Part shown: piece by piece, positions 26,274 to 34,825 of the stretch
Layout: each line of letters begins with the position of its first letter
How positions within the stretch are numbered: the first letter of the stretch is position 1
Assembly (NCBI RefSeq): GCF_963517015.1
Contig: NZ_CAUQDV010000001.1
Location: forward strand, 124,001 to 188,000
Length of the DNA stretch: 64,000 bases
Reading direction: 5' to 3'
Source: an uncultured Devosia sp.
GTDB lineage: Bacteria; Pseudomonadota; Alphaproteobacteria; Rhizobiales; Devosiaceae
Notes under the pieces: generated by a model
What the model saw: only the letters and a program-made list of their open reading frames with translations
What the model was told of the DNA's origin: nothing
Databases searched by the model: none
Translations under genes and position numbers: made by a program

Positions 26274-27530
26274 ATGACCATGTCTGCCCCAGGAGAAAAC
26301 CTTCGTATCAACGGCGACCGGCTCTGGGACAGCCTGATGGACATGGCGAAAATTGGCCCCGGCATTGCCGGGGGCAATAACCGCCAGACACTGACCGACG
26401 AGGACGGCGAAGGCCGCCGCCTGTTCCAGCGCTGGTGCGATGAGGCGGGCCTCACCATGGGCGTCGACCAGATGGGGACGATGTTCATGACGCGGCCGGG
26501 GACGGATCCGGATGCCCTGCCGGTCTATGTCGGCAGCCATCTCGATACGCAGCCGACCGGCGGCAAATATGATGGCGTGCTGGGCGTTCTCGCCGGGCTC
26601 GAAGTCGTGCGCTCGATGAACGACTTGGGCATCAAGACCAAGCATCCGATCGTTGTCACCAACTGGGCCAATGAAGAGGGTGCCCGCTTCGCCCCTGCCA
26701 TGCTGGCCTCGGGCGTCTTTGCCGGTGTGCACAGCCAAGACTATGCCTATGGCCGGATGGACCAGGAGGGCAAGACCTATGGCGAGGAACTGGCTCGCAT
26801 CGGCTGGCGCGGCGAGGAAGAAGTGGGCGCGCGCAAGATGCATGCCTACTTCGAATATCACATCGAGCAGGGTCCGATCCTCGAAGCCGAAGGCAAGCAG
26901 ATCGGCGTCGTCACCCATGGCCAGGGCCTTTGGTGGCTCGAATTCACCCTGACGGGCAAGGAAGCCCATACCGGCTCGACGCCGATGAACATGCGCGTCA
27001 ACGCAGGGCTCGCCATGGCGCGGATTCTGGAAATGGTCCAGGACGTCACCATGGATCATCAGCCGGGCGCAGTGGGCGGCGTGGGACAGATGAAGTTCTC
27101 ACCCAATTCGCGCAATGTCCTGCCGGGCACGGTGGTCTTTACCGTCGACATCCGATCGCCGGAATTGTCCAAGCTCACGTCGATGCGCCAGCAAATCGAA
27201 AGCAAAGCACAAGCAATCTGCCAGCATGCTGGCGTCGGTTATGCCATGGAAGCGGTCGGTCATTTCGACCCCGTGGCCTTCGATCCAACCTTGGTTGGCC
27301 GCGTTCGTGCTGCTGCCGAAAAGCTCGGCTACAGCCACATGGACATCATCTCTGGCGCCGGCCACGACGCCTGCTGGACCAATCGCCTGGCCCCCACCAC
27401 CATGATCATGTGCCCGTGCGTAGATGGGCTAAGTCATAACGAGGCCGAAGAAATTTCCTCGGAATGGGCAGCGGCTGGCGCCGATGTGCTGTTCCACGCC
27501 GTGCTTGAAACTGCCGAAATCGTGAGTTGA
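26274..27530 (+). CDS. Zn-dependent N-carbamoyl hydrolase (beta-ureidopropionase type, M20 family)
   Basis: 418 aa. Metal ligands of the M20/hydantoinase-carbamoylase family are all present: H89 (G-S-H-L-D-T-Q), D100 (Y-D-G-V-L-G), E135 (N-E-E-G-A-R-F), H196 (Y-H-I-E-Q-G-P) and H388 (L-S-H-N-E-A-E-E). In this context it should hydrolyse N-carbamoyl-beta-alanine to beta-alanine, CO2 and ammonia. Allantoate amidohydrolase is the alternative, but no purine genes are near. ATG 26280 is also possible and has better spacing from AGGA at 26267-26270. Confidence 0.92.
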   Translation: MTMSAPGENLRINGDRLWDSLMDMAKIGPGIAGGNNRQTLTDEDGEGRRLFQRWCDEAGLTMGVDQMGTMFMTRPGTDPDALPVYVGSHLDTQPTGGKYDGVLGVLAGLEVVRSMNDLGIKTKHPIVVTNWANEEGARFAPAMLASGVFAGVHSQDYAYGRMDQEGKTYGEELARIGWRGEEEVGARKMHAYFEYHIEQGPILEAEGKQIGVVTHGQGLWWLEFTLTGKEAHTGSTPMNMRVNAGLAMARILEMVQDVTMDHQPGAVGGVGQMKFSPNSRNVLPGTVVFTVDIRSPELSKLTSMRQQIESKAQAICQHAGVGYAMEAVGHFDPVAFDPTLVGRVRAAAEKLGYSHMDIISGAGHDACWTNRLAPTTMIMCPCVDGLSHNEAEEISSEWAAAGADVLFHAVLETAEIVS

Positions 27531-27534
27531 TCCA

Positions 27535-28002
27535 TTGCTGTTTGCCCGTTCCGCCGCCATCGCCATCCTGTTCGCTGCCAGCCTTGCCGCACCATCTGCC
27601 CATGCCCAGAGCGTGGATGACTTTGCCGGCTGCACCGGCGTCGACAACGACATCGAGCGCCTCGCCTGTTTCGACCGCGTCGCGGCACCCCTGGCTGGCG
27701 ATGGCGAGATGAGCGCAGCGGTCTGCACGCCGATGACGGTGGAAGACCTCAAGCTCGACTACAATGACATCCTGGGCACCTGCGCGGAAGTCGCCGGCTA
27801 TGTCATGCAGGCCGGCGATATCGTGTTGCTGATGCAATCGCAGATGGATGCCAACCCGTTCTATGTCGACGCCAGCGAATTGACCCGCGACGAACGCCGG
27901 ATCCTGCTCAATTGCCCGACCGGCTGCCAGCTTACCGTCACCGGCGTCGTGGGCGAGTTCAACTACAACAAGGGCATGAAAGCGGCGACGATCCGCCAGT
28001 AG
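27535..28002 (+). CDS. Small secreted Cys-rich protein of unknown function
   Basis: 155 aa, TTG start 4 nt after the hydrolase stop, with a Sec signal (ARSAAIAILFAASLAAPSA, cleaved after H-A-Q). The mature part has six Cys: G-C-T-G, L-A-C-F-D, A-V-C-T, G-T-C-A and C-P-T-G-C. The opening G-C-x-x-V-x-N-D-x-E-R-L-A-C-F-D resembles a motif seen at the N terminus of several periplasmic proteins, but I cannot name a family. It lies between two cytosolic pyrimidine enzymes and is probably cotranscribed, so it may assist uptake of the nitrogen source. That is inference. Confidence 0.75.
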   Translation: MLFARSAAIAILFAASLAAPSAHAQSVDDFAGCTGVDNDIERLACFDRVAAPLAGDGEMSAAVCTPMTVEDLKLDYNDILGTCAEVAGYVMQAGDIVLLMQSQMDANPFYVDASELTRDERRILLNCPTGCQLTVTGVVGEFNYNKGMKAATIRQ

Positions 28003-28093
28003 AACACCTGGTCCGCCTGCGCTGAGGGGCGCGGGGAGGGCTTTGAATGGAGACACGCCGAACGGAGACGGCGCAGACTAGAGGGAATGCAGC

Positions 28094-29545
28094 ATGAGCA
28101 AAGTGATCAAGGGCGGCACGGTCGTCACGGCTGATCTTACCTACAAGGCCGATGTGAAGATCGAGGGCGACGTGATCGTCGAGATCGGCCCCGATCTTTC
28201 CGGCGACGAGGTGCTGGACGCCAGCGGTTGCTACATCATGCCGGGGGGTATTGACCCACACACGCATTTGGAGATGCCCTTCATGGGCACTTATTCGGCT
28301 GACGATTTCGAAAGCGGAACCCGGGCGGGCCTGGCTGGCGGCACCACCATGGTGGTGGATTTCTGCCTGCCCAATCCCGACCAGAGCCTGCTCGAAGCCC
28401 TGCAGATGTGGGACAACAAGACCGGCAAGGCTTCGGCCGACTATTCCTTCCACATGGCCATAACCTGGTGGGGCGAGCAGGTTTGGCGCGAAATGGCCGA
28501 AGTGGTCGATCGCGGCATCACCAGCTTCAAGCATTTCATGGCCTACAAGGGCTCGCTGATGGTCAATGACGACGAGATGTTCTCGTCGTTCCAGCGCTGC
28601 GCCGACCTCGGCGCCCTGCCGCTGGTTCACGCCGAAAATGGCGACATTGTCGCTGCCATGACGGCAAAGTTGCTGGCTGAAGGCAATAATGGGCCGGAAG
28701 GCCATGCCTATTCGCGTCCGCCGGAAGTCGAAGGCGAAGCCACCAATCGCGCCATCATGATTGCCGACATGGCCGGCGTGCCGCTTTATGTGGTGCACAC
28801 TTCATCCGAGCAGGCGCATGAAGCCATCCGCCGCGCACGCCAGAAAGGTATGCGCGTCTATGGCGAACCGCTGATCCAGCACCTGACGCTCGACGAAAGC
28901 GAATATTTCAACCAGGACTGGGACCATGCCGCACGGCGCGTCATGTCCCCGCCCTTCCGCAACAAACAGCATCAGGATTCGCTCTGGGCGGGCTTGCAGT
29001 CGGGTTCGCTCAGTTGCGTTGCAACCGACCATTGCGCCTTCACCACCGAGCAGAAGCGCACGGGTCTGGGCAATTTTGCCAAGATCCCCAATGGCACGGG
29101 CGGGCTGGAGGATCGCCTACCGGTGCTGTGGACCGCAGGGGTCAATACCGGCCGCCTGACCATGAATGAGTTCGTGGCCGTCACCTCCACCAATATCGCC
29201 AAGATCCTCAACATGTATCCGAAAAAGGGTGCTGTTCTTGTCGGCGCCGATGCCGATCTCATCGTCTGGGACCCGGCCCGCAAGAAGACCATTGCCGCCA
29301 AGGGCCAGCAGTCGGTCATCGACTATAATGTGTTCGAGGGTTTCGAGGTCACCGGCCTGCCGCGCTATGTGCTGAGCCGTGGCAAGGTCTCCATTGTCGA
29401 GAACGAGGTCAAGGCAGAGCCGGGACATGGCAAGTTCGTCGCGCGCGAAGCAAAGAACCCCGTCAATCGCGCACTGTCGCAGTGGAAGGAAATCGTCGCG
29501 CCGCGAAAAGTGGAACGCGCTGGTATTCCCGTGACGGGCGTGTAG
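28094..29545 (+). CDS. hydA: Dihydropyrimidinase (D-hydantoinase)
   Basis: 483 aa amidohydrolase. All six binuclear zinc ligands can be read: H56 and H58 (D-P-H-T-H-L), carboxylated K152 (F-M-A-Y-K-G), H179 (V-H-A-E-N-G-D), H235 (V-V-H-T-S-S) and D312 (A-T-D-H-C). It opens dihydrouracil or dihydrothymine to the N-carbamoyl amino acid, the substrate of the hydrolase encoded upstream. GAGGGA ten nt before ATG is a good ribosome site. Length and motifs are normal for the family. Confidence 0.96.
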   Translation: MSKVIKGGTVVTADLTYKADVKIEGDVIVEIGPDLSGDEVLDASGCYIMPGGIDPHTHLEMPFMGTYSADDFESGTRAGLAGGTTMVVDFCLPNPDQSLLEALQMWDNKTGKASADYSFHMAITWWGEQVWREMAEVVDRGITSFKHFMAYKGSLMVNDDEMFSSFQRCADLGALPLVHAENGDIVAAMTAKLLAEGNNGPEGHAYSRPPEVEGEATNRAIMIADMAGVPLYVVHTSSEQAHEAIRRARQKGMRVYGEPLIQHLTLDESEYFNQDWDHAARRVMSPPFRNKQHQDSLWAGLQSGSLSCVATDHCAFTTEQKRTGLGNFAKIPNGTGGLEDRLPVLWTAGVNTGRLTMNEFVAVTSTNIAKILNMYPKKGAVLVGADADLIVWDPARKKTIAAKGQQSVIDYNVFEGFEVTGLPRYVLSRGKVSIVENEVKAEPGHGKFVAREAKNPVNRALSQWKEIVAPRKVERAGIPVTGV

Positions 29546-29581
29546 CAGTGTGATGAAATAACAGGCACTTGCCAGGAGGAT

Positions 29582-29613
29582 CAGGGCGGCCGGGAGGAGA
29601 AACCGGCCCCCTG
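29582..29613 (+). terminator. Strong stem-loop between dihydropyrimidinase and ABC importer genes
   Basis: CAGGG-C-GGCCGG pairs with CCGGCC-CCCTG, an 11-bp stem with one bulged C and a 9-nt loop. It is not followed by a T-tract on the plus strand, so it may be a partial terminator, a stabilising 3' hairpin or an attenuator rather than a full stop. Confidence 0.4.
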
Positions 29614-29706
29614 AAAACGGCACAGCGCTTGCATTGACAGTCTGGCCATGGGGTGGCGGCGGTTCGCTGCGTCTCCCGATGGATATAGCGAGAGGGGCCC
29701 AGAACT

Positions 29707-30537
29707 TTGTCCGAGACGACGCCGCATTCCGTTTCCAATATTTCGGGCACCAGCCCCGTCGTGTCGGCCAATCGGCTTGGCCTGACCTTCAAGACCAATG
29801 ACGGCGATGTCGTTGCGCTGAGCGACGTCAACCTGACCATCAAGAAGGGCGAGTTCGTCTCTTTCATCGGCCCTTCGGGCTGCGGCAAGACCACGTTCCT
29901 GCGCACTATTGCCGATCTCGAACAGCCCACGTCAGGCACGTTGACCATCAACGGGCAGACGCCGGAGAATGCGCGCAAGGACCGGGCCTATGGCTATGTG
30001 TTCCAAGCGCCGGCGCTTTATCCCTGGCGCACGATCGAGAAAAATGTCGCCCTGCCGCTCGAAATCATGGGCTATGGCCAGAACCAGCAGGCCGAGCGCA
30101 TCAAGCGCACCATGGACCTGGTCAATCTGTCGGGCTTCGAGAAGAAATATCCCTGGCAGCTGTCCGGCGGCATGCAGCAGCGCGCTTCCATTGCCCGCGC
30201 CTTGGCCTTCGATGCCGACCTGTTGCTGATGGACGAGCCCTTCGGCGCATTGGACGAAATCGTCCGCGACCATCTCAATTCCGAATTGCTCAAACTCTGG
30301 GATCGCACGCAGAAGACGATCTGCTTTGTCACCCATTCGATCCCCGAGGCGGTTTATCTGTCGACCAAGATCGTCGTCATGTCGCCGCGTCCCGGCCGCG
30401 TTACCGATGTGATCGAGAGCAACCTGCCGCGCGAACGCCCGCTCGACATCCGCGAGACCCCCGAATTCCTCGCTATCGCCGCAAGGGTCCGCGATGGCCT
30501 GCGGGCAGGACACTCCTATGATGAGGATCACGTGTGA
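29707..30537 (+). CDS. ABC transporter ATP-binding protein (NMT1/TauB type)
   Basis: 276 aa, TTG start at 29707 with AGAGGGG upstream. Walker A is G-P-S-G-C-G-K-T-T, the signature is L-S-G-G-M-Q-Q-R, Walker B is L-L-L-M-D-E-P-F-G-A-L-D-E, and the H-loop lies in V-T-H-S-I-P-E-A. It energises the importer formed with the next three genes. Nitrate/sulfonate/pyrimidine-precursor family by sequence style; a pyrimidine or its reduced derivative is the probable substrate given the operon. Overlaps the next gene by ATGA-type 4 nt. Confidence 0.92.
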   Translation: MSETTPHSVSNISGTSPVVSANRLGLTFKTNDGDVVALSDVNLTIKKGEFVSFIGPSGCGKTTFLRTIADLEQPTSGTLTINGQTPENARKDRAYGYVFQAPALYPWRTIEKNVALPLEIMGYGQNQQAERIKRTMDLVNLSGFEKKYPWQLSGGMQQRASIARALAFDADLLLMDEPFGALDEIVRDHLNSELLKLWDRTQKTICFVTHSIPEAVYLSTKIVVMSPRPGRVTDVIESNLPRERPLDIRETPEFLAIAARVRDGLRAGHSYDEDHV

Positions 30538-31415
30538 TGGGGACGGCGCTCAACCGCATTTTGCCCATCATCACCATTCTCCTCGCCATCGTCGTCATCT
30601 GGTATGCCGCAGCAATCAGCATGAATGCCCCCTGGCAGAATACGCTCAACGGCCGTGCCAATCTGGTCGACGTGCCTTTCACCGATTTCGCGATGCAGAC
30701 CTGGGGGCAGGACAAGCCGGTGCTGCCGGCGCCGCATCAGGTGCTGGGTGAAATCTGGAATGCCACGGTGGCGCTTGAACTCACGTCGCGCCGATCGCTG
30801 GCCTATCACGCATGGATCACGCTTTCCTCCACCTTGCTCGGCTTTGTGCTGGGCACGGTGCTGGGCGTGGGGCTGGCCGTGGTCATCACCCATAATGACG
30901 CCTCCGACCGCTCGCTGATGCCCTGGATCATTGCCAGCCAGACCATTCCGATCCTGGCCGTGGCGCCGATGGTCGTGGTGGGGCTGGGTGCAGTGGGTCT
31001 CACGGGCCTCGTGCCCAAGGCGTTGATCTCGATGTATCTGAGCTTTTTCCCGGTGGTGGTCGGCATGGTCAAGGGGCTGCGCTCGCCCGAGGGCATCCAG
31101 CTCGACCTGATGCGCACCTATGATGCCAGCGTCTGGCAGACCTTCTGGAAGCTGCGCTGGCCCGCGGCCATGCCGTTCCTCTTTGCCTCGATGAAGGTGG
31201 GCATTGCCATTTCGCTGATCGGCGCCGTGGTGGCCGAACTTTCCAATGCCGCCGGTGGCGGCTTGGGCGTGCGGCTGCTGACCGGCTCCTATAATGGCCA
31301 GACCATCCAGATCTGGGCCGCCCTGTTCATTGCCGCGGCGCTGGCCGCCGTGCTCGTGATGATCGTGGGGGCCGCAGAAAAGACGGTCAATGCCCGCATG
31401 GGGGCGCGCGCATGA
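30534..31415 (+). CDS. ABC transporter permease (first of two)
   Basis: 293 aa, six membrane segments after an N-terminal anchor (RILPIITILLAIVVIWYAAA). The cytoplasmic coupling loop is DLMRTYDASVWQTFWKLRWP, the form typical of the SsuC/TauC/NMT1 permeases. A periplasmic segment of about 50 residues separates the first helix from the rest. It overlaps both neighbours by 4 nt. It probably forms a heterodimer with the next permease. Confidence 0.9.
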   Translation: MMGTALNRILPIITILLAIVVIWYAAAISMNAPWQNTLNGRANLVDVPFTDFAMQTWGQDKPVLPAPHQVLGEIWNATVALELTSRRSLAYHAWITLSSTLLGFVLGTVLGVGLAVVITHNDASDRSLMPWIIASQTIPILAVAPMVVVGLGAVGLTGLVPKALISMYLSFFPVVVGMVKGLRSPEGIQLDLMRTYDASVWQTFWKLRWPAAMPFLFASMKVGIAISLIGAVVAELSNAAGGGLGVRLLTGSYNGQTIQIWAALFIAAALAAVLVMIVGAAEKTVNARMGARA

Positions 31416-32512
31416 GCCAGTTGCAATTCTTCATCGCCCTGGTCGCTGGCGGACTCTCGGCCGCGGGCTTTGCTCTGAGCTTTGTCACGCCCTTTGAACA
31501 GGCACTGCTGCTGAAGGCCTTCCTGGGCCTGGGCTTTTTGTCGCTGATCCGCTTCTTTGTGCCACTCGGGCTCTGGGCCGATGGGGCCTTTGCCGTGCTG
31601 GGTGCGGTCGCGGTGCTGACGTCCATCGGCATTTTCCAGCCAACGCCGTCTTTCTTCTGGATGGCGCTGATCATTGCCTGGCTATTTTCCTGGCTGTTCG
31701 TCGAACGGCTGTCGGGCGTGCTGGCGCCACGGCTGACGGACAATGCAGGGTTAGGCCTGCTGATCCCGATCACCTTCGGCGCCGCGCTGCTGGTGATCTG
31801 GGAAGTGGTGACCCGGGGCGCCAATGTACCGCCGGTGCTCTTGCCGCCGCCCTCGATGATCGGGGCGCAGCTGGCCAATTCGACCGGCATTTTGTGGGCC
31901 GATTTCGTCCAGACGTTCATCAAGTCGGTGCTGCCCGGCTATGTCATGGGGTGCCTCGCGGGCCTTGTGGTCGCGGTGCTCGTCGATCGGTCGCCTTTCC
32001 TCAAGGCGGGGCTATTGCCGATCGGCAATTTCATGTCTGCGTTGCCGATTATCGGCATCGCGCCGATCATGGTGATGTGGTTTGGCTTTGACTGGCAATC
32101 GAAAGCCGCAGTCGTTGTCGCCATGACCTTCTTTCCCATGCTGGTCAATACGGTGGCCGGGCTCAATGCCGCGTCCAATATCGAGCGCGACCTGATGCGG
32201 ACCTATGCCGCCAGCTACTGGCAAACCCTGGTGAAACTTCGGCTCCCGGCTGCGGGGCCCTTCATCTTCAACGCCCTCAAGATCAACTCGACTCTGGCCT
32301 TGATCGGCGCAATCGTAGCGGAATTCTTCGGGACGCCCGTTGTGGGAATGGGCTTCCGAATTTCAACAGGCGTTGGCCGTTTGGCCATCGATCTGGTCTG
32401 GGCAGAGATCGCCGTTGCAGCGATCGCGGGGTCTGCCTTTTACGGGGTGGTCGCCCTCATCGAAAGGGGCGTCACCTTCTGGCATCCGTCTGTCCGTGGT
32501 GGACGGGCGTAA
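31412..32512 (+). CDS. ABC transporter permease (second of two, with N-terminal membrane extension)
   Basis: 366 aa, longer than usual (about 260 aa). Residues 1-105 add three or four extra helices (FFIALVAGGLSAAGFALSF, AFAVLGAVAVLTSIGIF) before the canonical permease domain, which has P-P-V-L-L-P-P-P near 142 and the coupling loop DLMRTYAASYWQTLVKLRLP. The extension has no domain I recognise. Overlapped starts show tight coupling with the first permease. Confidence 0.9.
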   Translation: MSQLQFFIALVAGGLSAAGFALSFVTPFEQALLLKAFLGLGFLSLIRFFVPLGLWADGAFAVLGAVAVLTSIGIFQPTPSFFWMALIIAWLFSWLFVERLSGVLAPRLTDNAGLGLLIPITFGAALLVIWEVVTRGANVPPVLLPPPSMIGAQLANSTGILWADFVQTFIKSVLPGYVMGCLAGLVVAVLVDRSPFLKAGLLPIGNFMSALPIIGIAPIMVMWFGFDWQSKAAVVVAMTFFPMLVNTVAGLNAASNIERDLMRTYAASYWQTLVKLRLPAAGPFIFNALKINSTLALIGAIVAEFFGTPVVGMGFRISTGVGRLAIDLVWAEIAVAAIAGSAFYGVVALIERGVTFWHPSVRGGRA

Positions 32513-32531
32513 CAGGGAAAAGGGAACGAAA

Positions 32532-33506
32532 ATGAAAAAGTCTATCGGAGGTTTGCTTGTCAGCGCCCTGGCGCTTTCGGCCGCTCCCGCAATGGCACAG
32601 GACGCGCTGACGCTGCAGCTCAAGTGGGTGACCCAGGCGCAGTTTGCCGGCTATCTCGTTGCTGAATCCAAGGGTTTCTATGACGAGGAAAATCTCGACA
32701 TCACCATCCTGCCCGGCGGTCCCAATATCGCCCCGGAACAGGTGATTGCCGGCGGTGGCGCCGATATCATCGTGACCTGGATGGCCGCCGGTCTTGCAGC
32801 CCGCGACACTGGCGTGCCGCTGGTCAATATTGCCCAGCCATTCAAGCGAAGCGGCCTGATGATGATCTGCCCGAGCGAAAAGGAGATCAAGACGGTCGCC
32901 GATTTCCCCGGGCATACGCTGGGCGTCTGGTTCTTCGGCAATGAATATCCGTTCTTTGCCTGGATGAACAAGGAAGGCATTGCCACCGATGGTTCGGATG
33001 GTGGCGTCACCGTGCTGCAGCAGAGCTTTGACATCCAGCCGATGATCCAGGGACAGGCCGATTGCATTTCGGTGATGACCTACAACGAGTACGGCCAGGC
33101 GCTCGACGCCGGTTATGGTCCAGAGAACCTTACCATTTTCAACTATACCGAAATGGGCAACGACCTGCTCGAAGACGGTCTCTATGTGATGGAAGATTCG
33201 CTCGACGATCCGGCCAAGGTCGATGCCTATACGCGCTTTGTCCGGGCCTCGATGAAGGGCTGGGAATATGCAGCCGCCAATCCCGAGGAAGCCGCGCAAA
33301 TCGTTGTCGACATGGACGAAACCGGCGCCGCCACGATCGAGCATCAGCTCTATATGACCGGCGAAGTGGCCAAGCTGGTCGACCCCGCCGACGCGGCCCT
33401 CGACATGACGACCTATGACCGCACGGTCAAGGCGCTGCTCGACCAGGGCATCATCAAGGCCCAGCCGGAAGGCGCCTATACGACGGCAGTGACCGACGGG
33501 CTTTAA
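32532..33506 (+). CDS. ABC transporter substrate-binding protein, NMT1/THI5-like
   Basis: 324 aa. ATG 32532 has GGGAACG just before it and is followed by a Sec signal (SIGGLLVSALALSAAPAMA, then Q-D). The mature protein begins L-T-L-Q-L-K-W-V-T-Q-A-Q-F-A-G-Y, the hallmark of the NMT1/THI5-like family of pyrimidine-precursor binders; then G-G-P-N-I-A-P-E-Q-V and G-A-D-I-I-V-T-W. With the cluster of pyrimidine-degrading enzymes this supports a pyrimidine, dihydropyrimidine or hydantoin ligand. A terminator follows at 33535. Confidence 0.92.
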   Translation: MKKSIGGLLVSALALSAAPAMAQDALTLQLKWVTQAQFAGYLVAESKGFYDEENLDITILPGGPNIAPEQVIAGGGADIIVTWMAAGLAARDTGVPLVNIAQPFKRSGLMMICPSEKEIKTVADFPGHTLGVWFFGNEYPFFAWMNKEGIATDGSDGGVTVLQQSFDIQPMIQGQADCISVMTYNEYGQALDAGYGPENLTIFNYTEMGNDLLEDGLYVMEDSLDDPAKVDAYTRFVRASMKGWEYAAANPEEAAQIVVDMDETGAATIEHQLYMTGEVAKLVDPADAALDMTTYDRTVKALLDQGIIKAQPEGAYTTAVTDGL

Positions 33507-33534
33507 TCGCAAGCATGCTTGACGACTTCTTGCG

Positions 33535-33560
33535 AAAGGCGGGGCTTTGGCCCTGCCTTT
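33535..33560 (+). terminator. Intrinsic terminator of the pyrimidine/ABC operon
   Basis: GGCGGGGC and GCCCTGCC form an 8-bp stem (one G-T pair) with a TTTG loop; flanking AAA/TTT extends it and a T-rich tail (TTTTGTTTTG) follows. Confidence 0.8.
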
Positions 33561-33671
33561 TGTTTTGTGATCCGCCCTGCCGCAATCTGCACATATTTGA
33601 TGCAATCCCGGAACGATTCACGGCCCGCACGGTTGAAAGCGCACATGCGTCAACCAGAAGGGCTTACTCCC

Positions 33672-33746
33672 ATGAATTCGATCATCTATCTCGTCGGCCT
33701 CGTCGTCATCGTCATGGCCATCCTGTCGTTCATCGGCCTCGCCTGA
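33672..33746 (+). CDS. 24-residue hydrophobic micro-peptide
   Basis: A single membrane helix spans almost the whole product, which starts M-N-S-I-I-Y-L-V-G-L and ends L-S-F-I-G-L-A. Similar tiny peptides occur in rhizobial genomes. No strong ribosome site is visible (ggcttactcc before ATG), which lowers confidence. It is 45 nt upstream of the membrane protein gene at 33792, in the same direction, and a second micro-peptide follows that gene. Confidence 0.6.
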   Translation: MNSIIYLVGLVVIVMAILSFIGLA

Positions 33747-33791
33747 TCCAAAATGGCCAGAGCCACCAAAACAACAACAGGAGCTGCTGCC

Positions 33792-34685
33792 ATGACCATT
33801 GACGCGCCCGCGGGCGTAGCCATCGTCGAATCTCCCGCCGCCAATCGCGACCAGTCCTCCTATGTCGACTGGCCAGCCATCATCGCCGGCATCGTGCTAG
33901 CCTCGGCCATTTCGCTGATCTTCATCACCTTCGGTTCGGCGGTCGGCCTCAACTTCCTCGACTTTGGCTATAATGCCTCGGCCAATCCGATCTTTGTCGG
34001 CATCGCTGCTGCGTCCTGGTTCCTCTGGGTGCAGATCTCCAGCTTCATGGCTGGCGGCTATCTGACCGGCCGCCTGCGTCGCCGCTATTTCGATGCGACG
34101 GAAGACGAAAGCGACCTGCGTGACGGTGCCCATGGCCTGCTCGTCTGGGCTGGTGCCGCCATTCTTGGTGCCGCGATCGCCGTTGGCGGTGTCGGTGCTG
34201 CAGCCAATGCCGTCGGCAATGTTGCGGCCACGGCAACGACCGCCGCGTCCAATGTCGCTGAAGGCGCTGCCGATGCGATCGATCCAAACGCCTATTTCAT
34301 CGACACGCTGTTCCGTTCGAACCAGCCGGTCGATGCTGCACAGGCACGCGGTGAAGCCGGTCGCATCTTTGCACGGGCGGCACTTGGCGATGGCACGGTA
34401 ACTGCGGACGACCGCACCTATCTGGCCAGTGTCGTTGCTGCCAATACGGGTCTGGCCCAGCCAGAAGCGGAAGCCCGCGTCGACCAGGTCATCACCAATG
34501 TTGAAGCCGCCCGTCAGGACGCCATCGAAGCTGCCCGCGTTGCCCGCAACACGGCCATCATCGGCGCCTTCCTGATCGCTGCCTCGCTGCTGGTCTCGGC
34601 CATCGGTGCCTTCTGGGCCGCCCAGAAGGGTGGCAATCACCGCGATGACAACACGGTCTTCGCCGACGTGTTCCGTCGCTTCTAA
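33792..34685 (+). CDS. Conserved membrane protein of unknown function
   Basis: 297 aa. Start 33792 is set by AGGAG at 33779-33783; an ATG at 33753 lacks one. Topology: helix about 28-53 (IIAGIVLASAISLIFITFGS), helix about 70-90, a basic G-R-L-R-R-R-Y loop, helix about 117-140, then a long Ala-rich periplasmic or coiled segment with N-V-A-A-T-A-T-T-A-A-S-N and T-A-D-D-R-T-Y-L-A-S-V-V-A, and a last helix near 260-285. Relatives I recall in Rhizobiales are hypothetical membrane proteins. No function is assigned. Confidence 0.8.
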   Translation: MTIDAPAGVAIVESPAANRDQSSYVDWPAIIAGIVLASAISLIFITFGSAVGLNFLDFGYNASANPIFVGIAAASWFLWVQISSFMAGGYLTGRLRRRYFDATEDESDLRDGAHGLLVWAGAAILGAAIAVGGVGAAANAVGNVAATATTAASNVAEGAADAIDPNAYFIDTLFRSNQPVDAAQARGEAGRIFARAALGDGTVTADDRTYLASVVAANTGLAQPEAEARVDQVITNVEAARQDAIEAARVARNTAIIGAFLIAASLLVSAIGAFWAAQKGGNHRDDNTVFADVFRRF

Positions 34686-34708
34686 CGCCAGCTCAGAAAG
34701 GACAAATC

Positions 34709-34786
34709 ATGTTTCGTGCTCTCGGACTTTTCCTGCTCGGCGTGCCGATCTGGCTGATCATCATCATCATCTTCTTCCTGCGCTAG
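34709..34786 (+). CDS. 25-residue hydrophobic micro-peptide
   Basis: Starts M-F-R-A-L-G-L-F-L-L-G-V-P and continues into an Ile-rich run, ending F-F-L-R: one membrane helix with an Arg on each side. AGAAAGGA at 34695-34702 gives a good ribosome site. It is 23 nt after the membrane protein gene and immediately before a strong terminator, so it closes a three-gene unit with 33672 and 33792. Confidence 0.72.
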   Translation: MFRALGLFLLGVPIWLIIIIIFFLR

Positions 34787-34792
34787 GAAGAG

Positions 34793-34821
34793 AAAAGGCG
34801 GGGATAACTCCCCGCCTTTTT
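34793..34821. terminator. Bidirectional intrinsic terminator
   Basis: AAAAGGCGGGG and CCCCGCCTTTT form a perfect 11-bp stem with a 6-nt loop and a T-tract on either strand. It separates the plus-strand micro-peptide unit from the minus-strand truB gene that ends at 34826. Confidence 0.9.
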
Positions 34822-34825
34822 CGTA

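Noticed and set aside
26274..27530. Allantoate amidohydrolase annotation
   Set aside because: The metal ligands fit both, but the neighbours are pyrimidine enzymes and RutR, with no purine catabolism genes.
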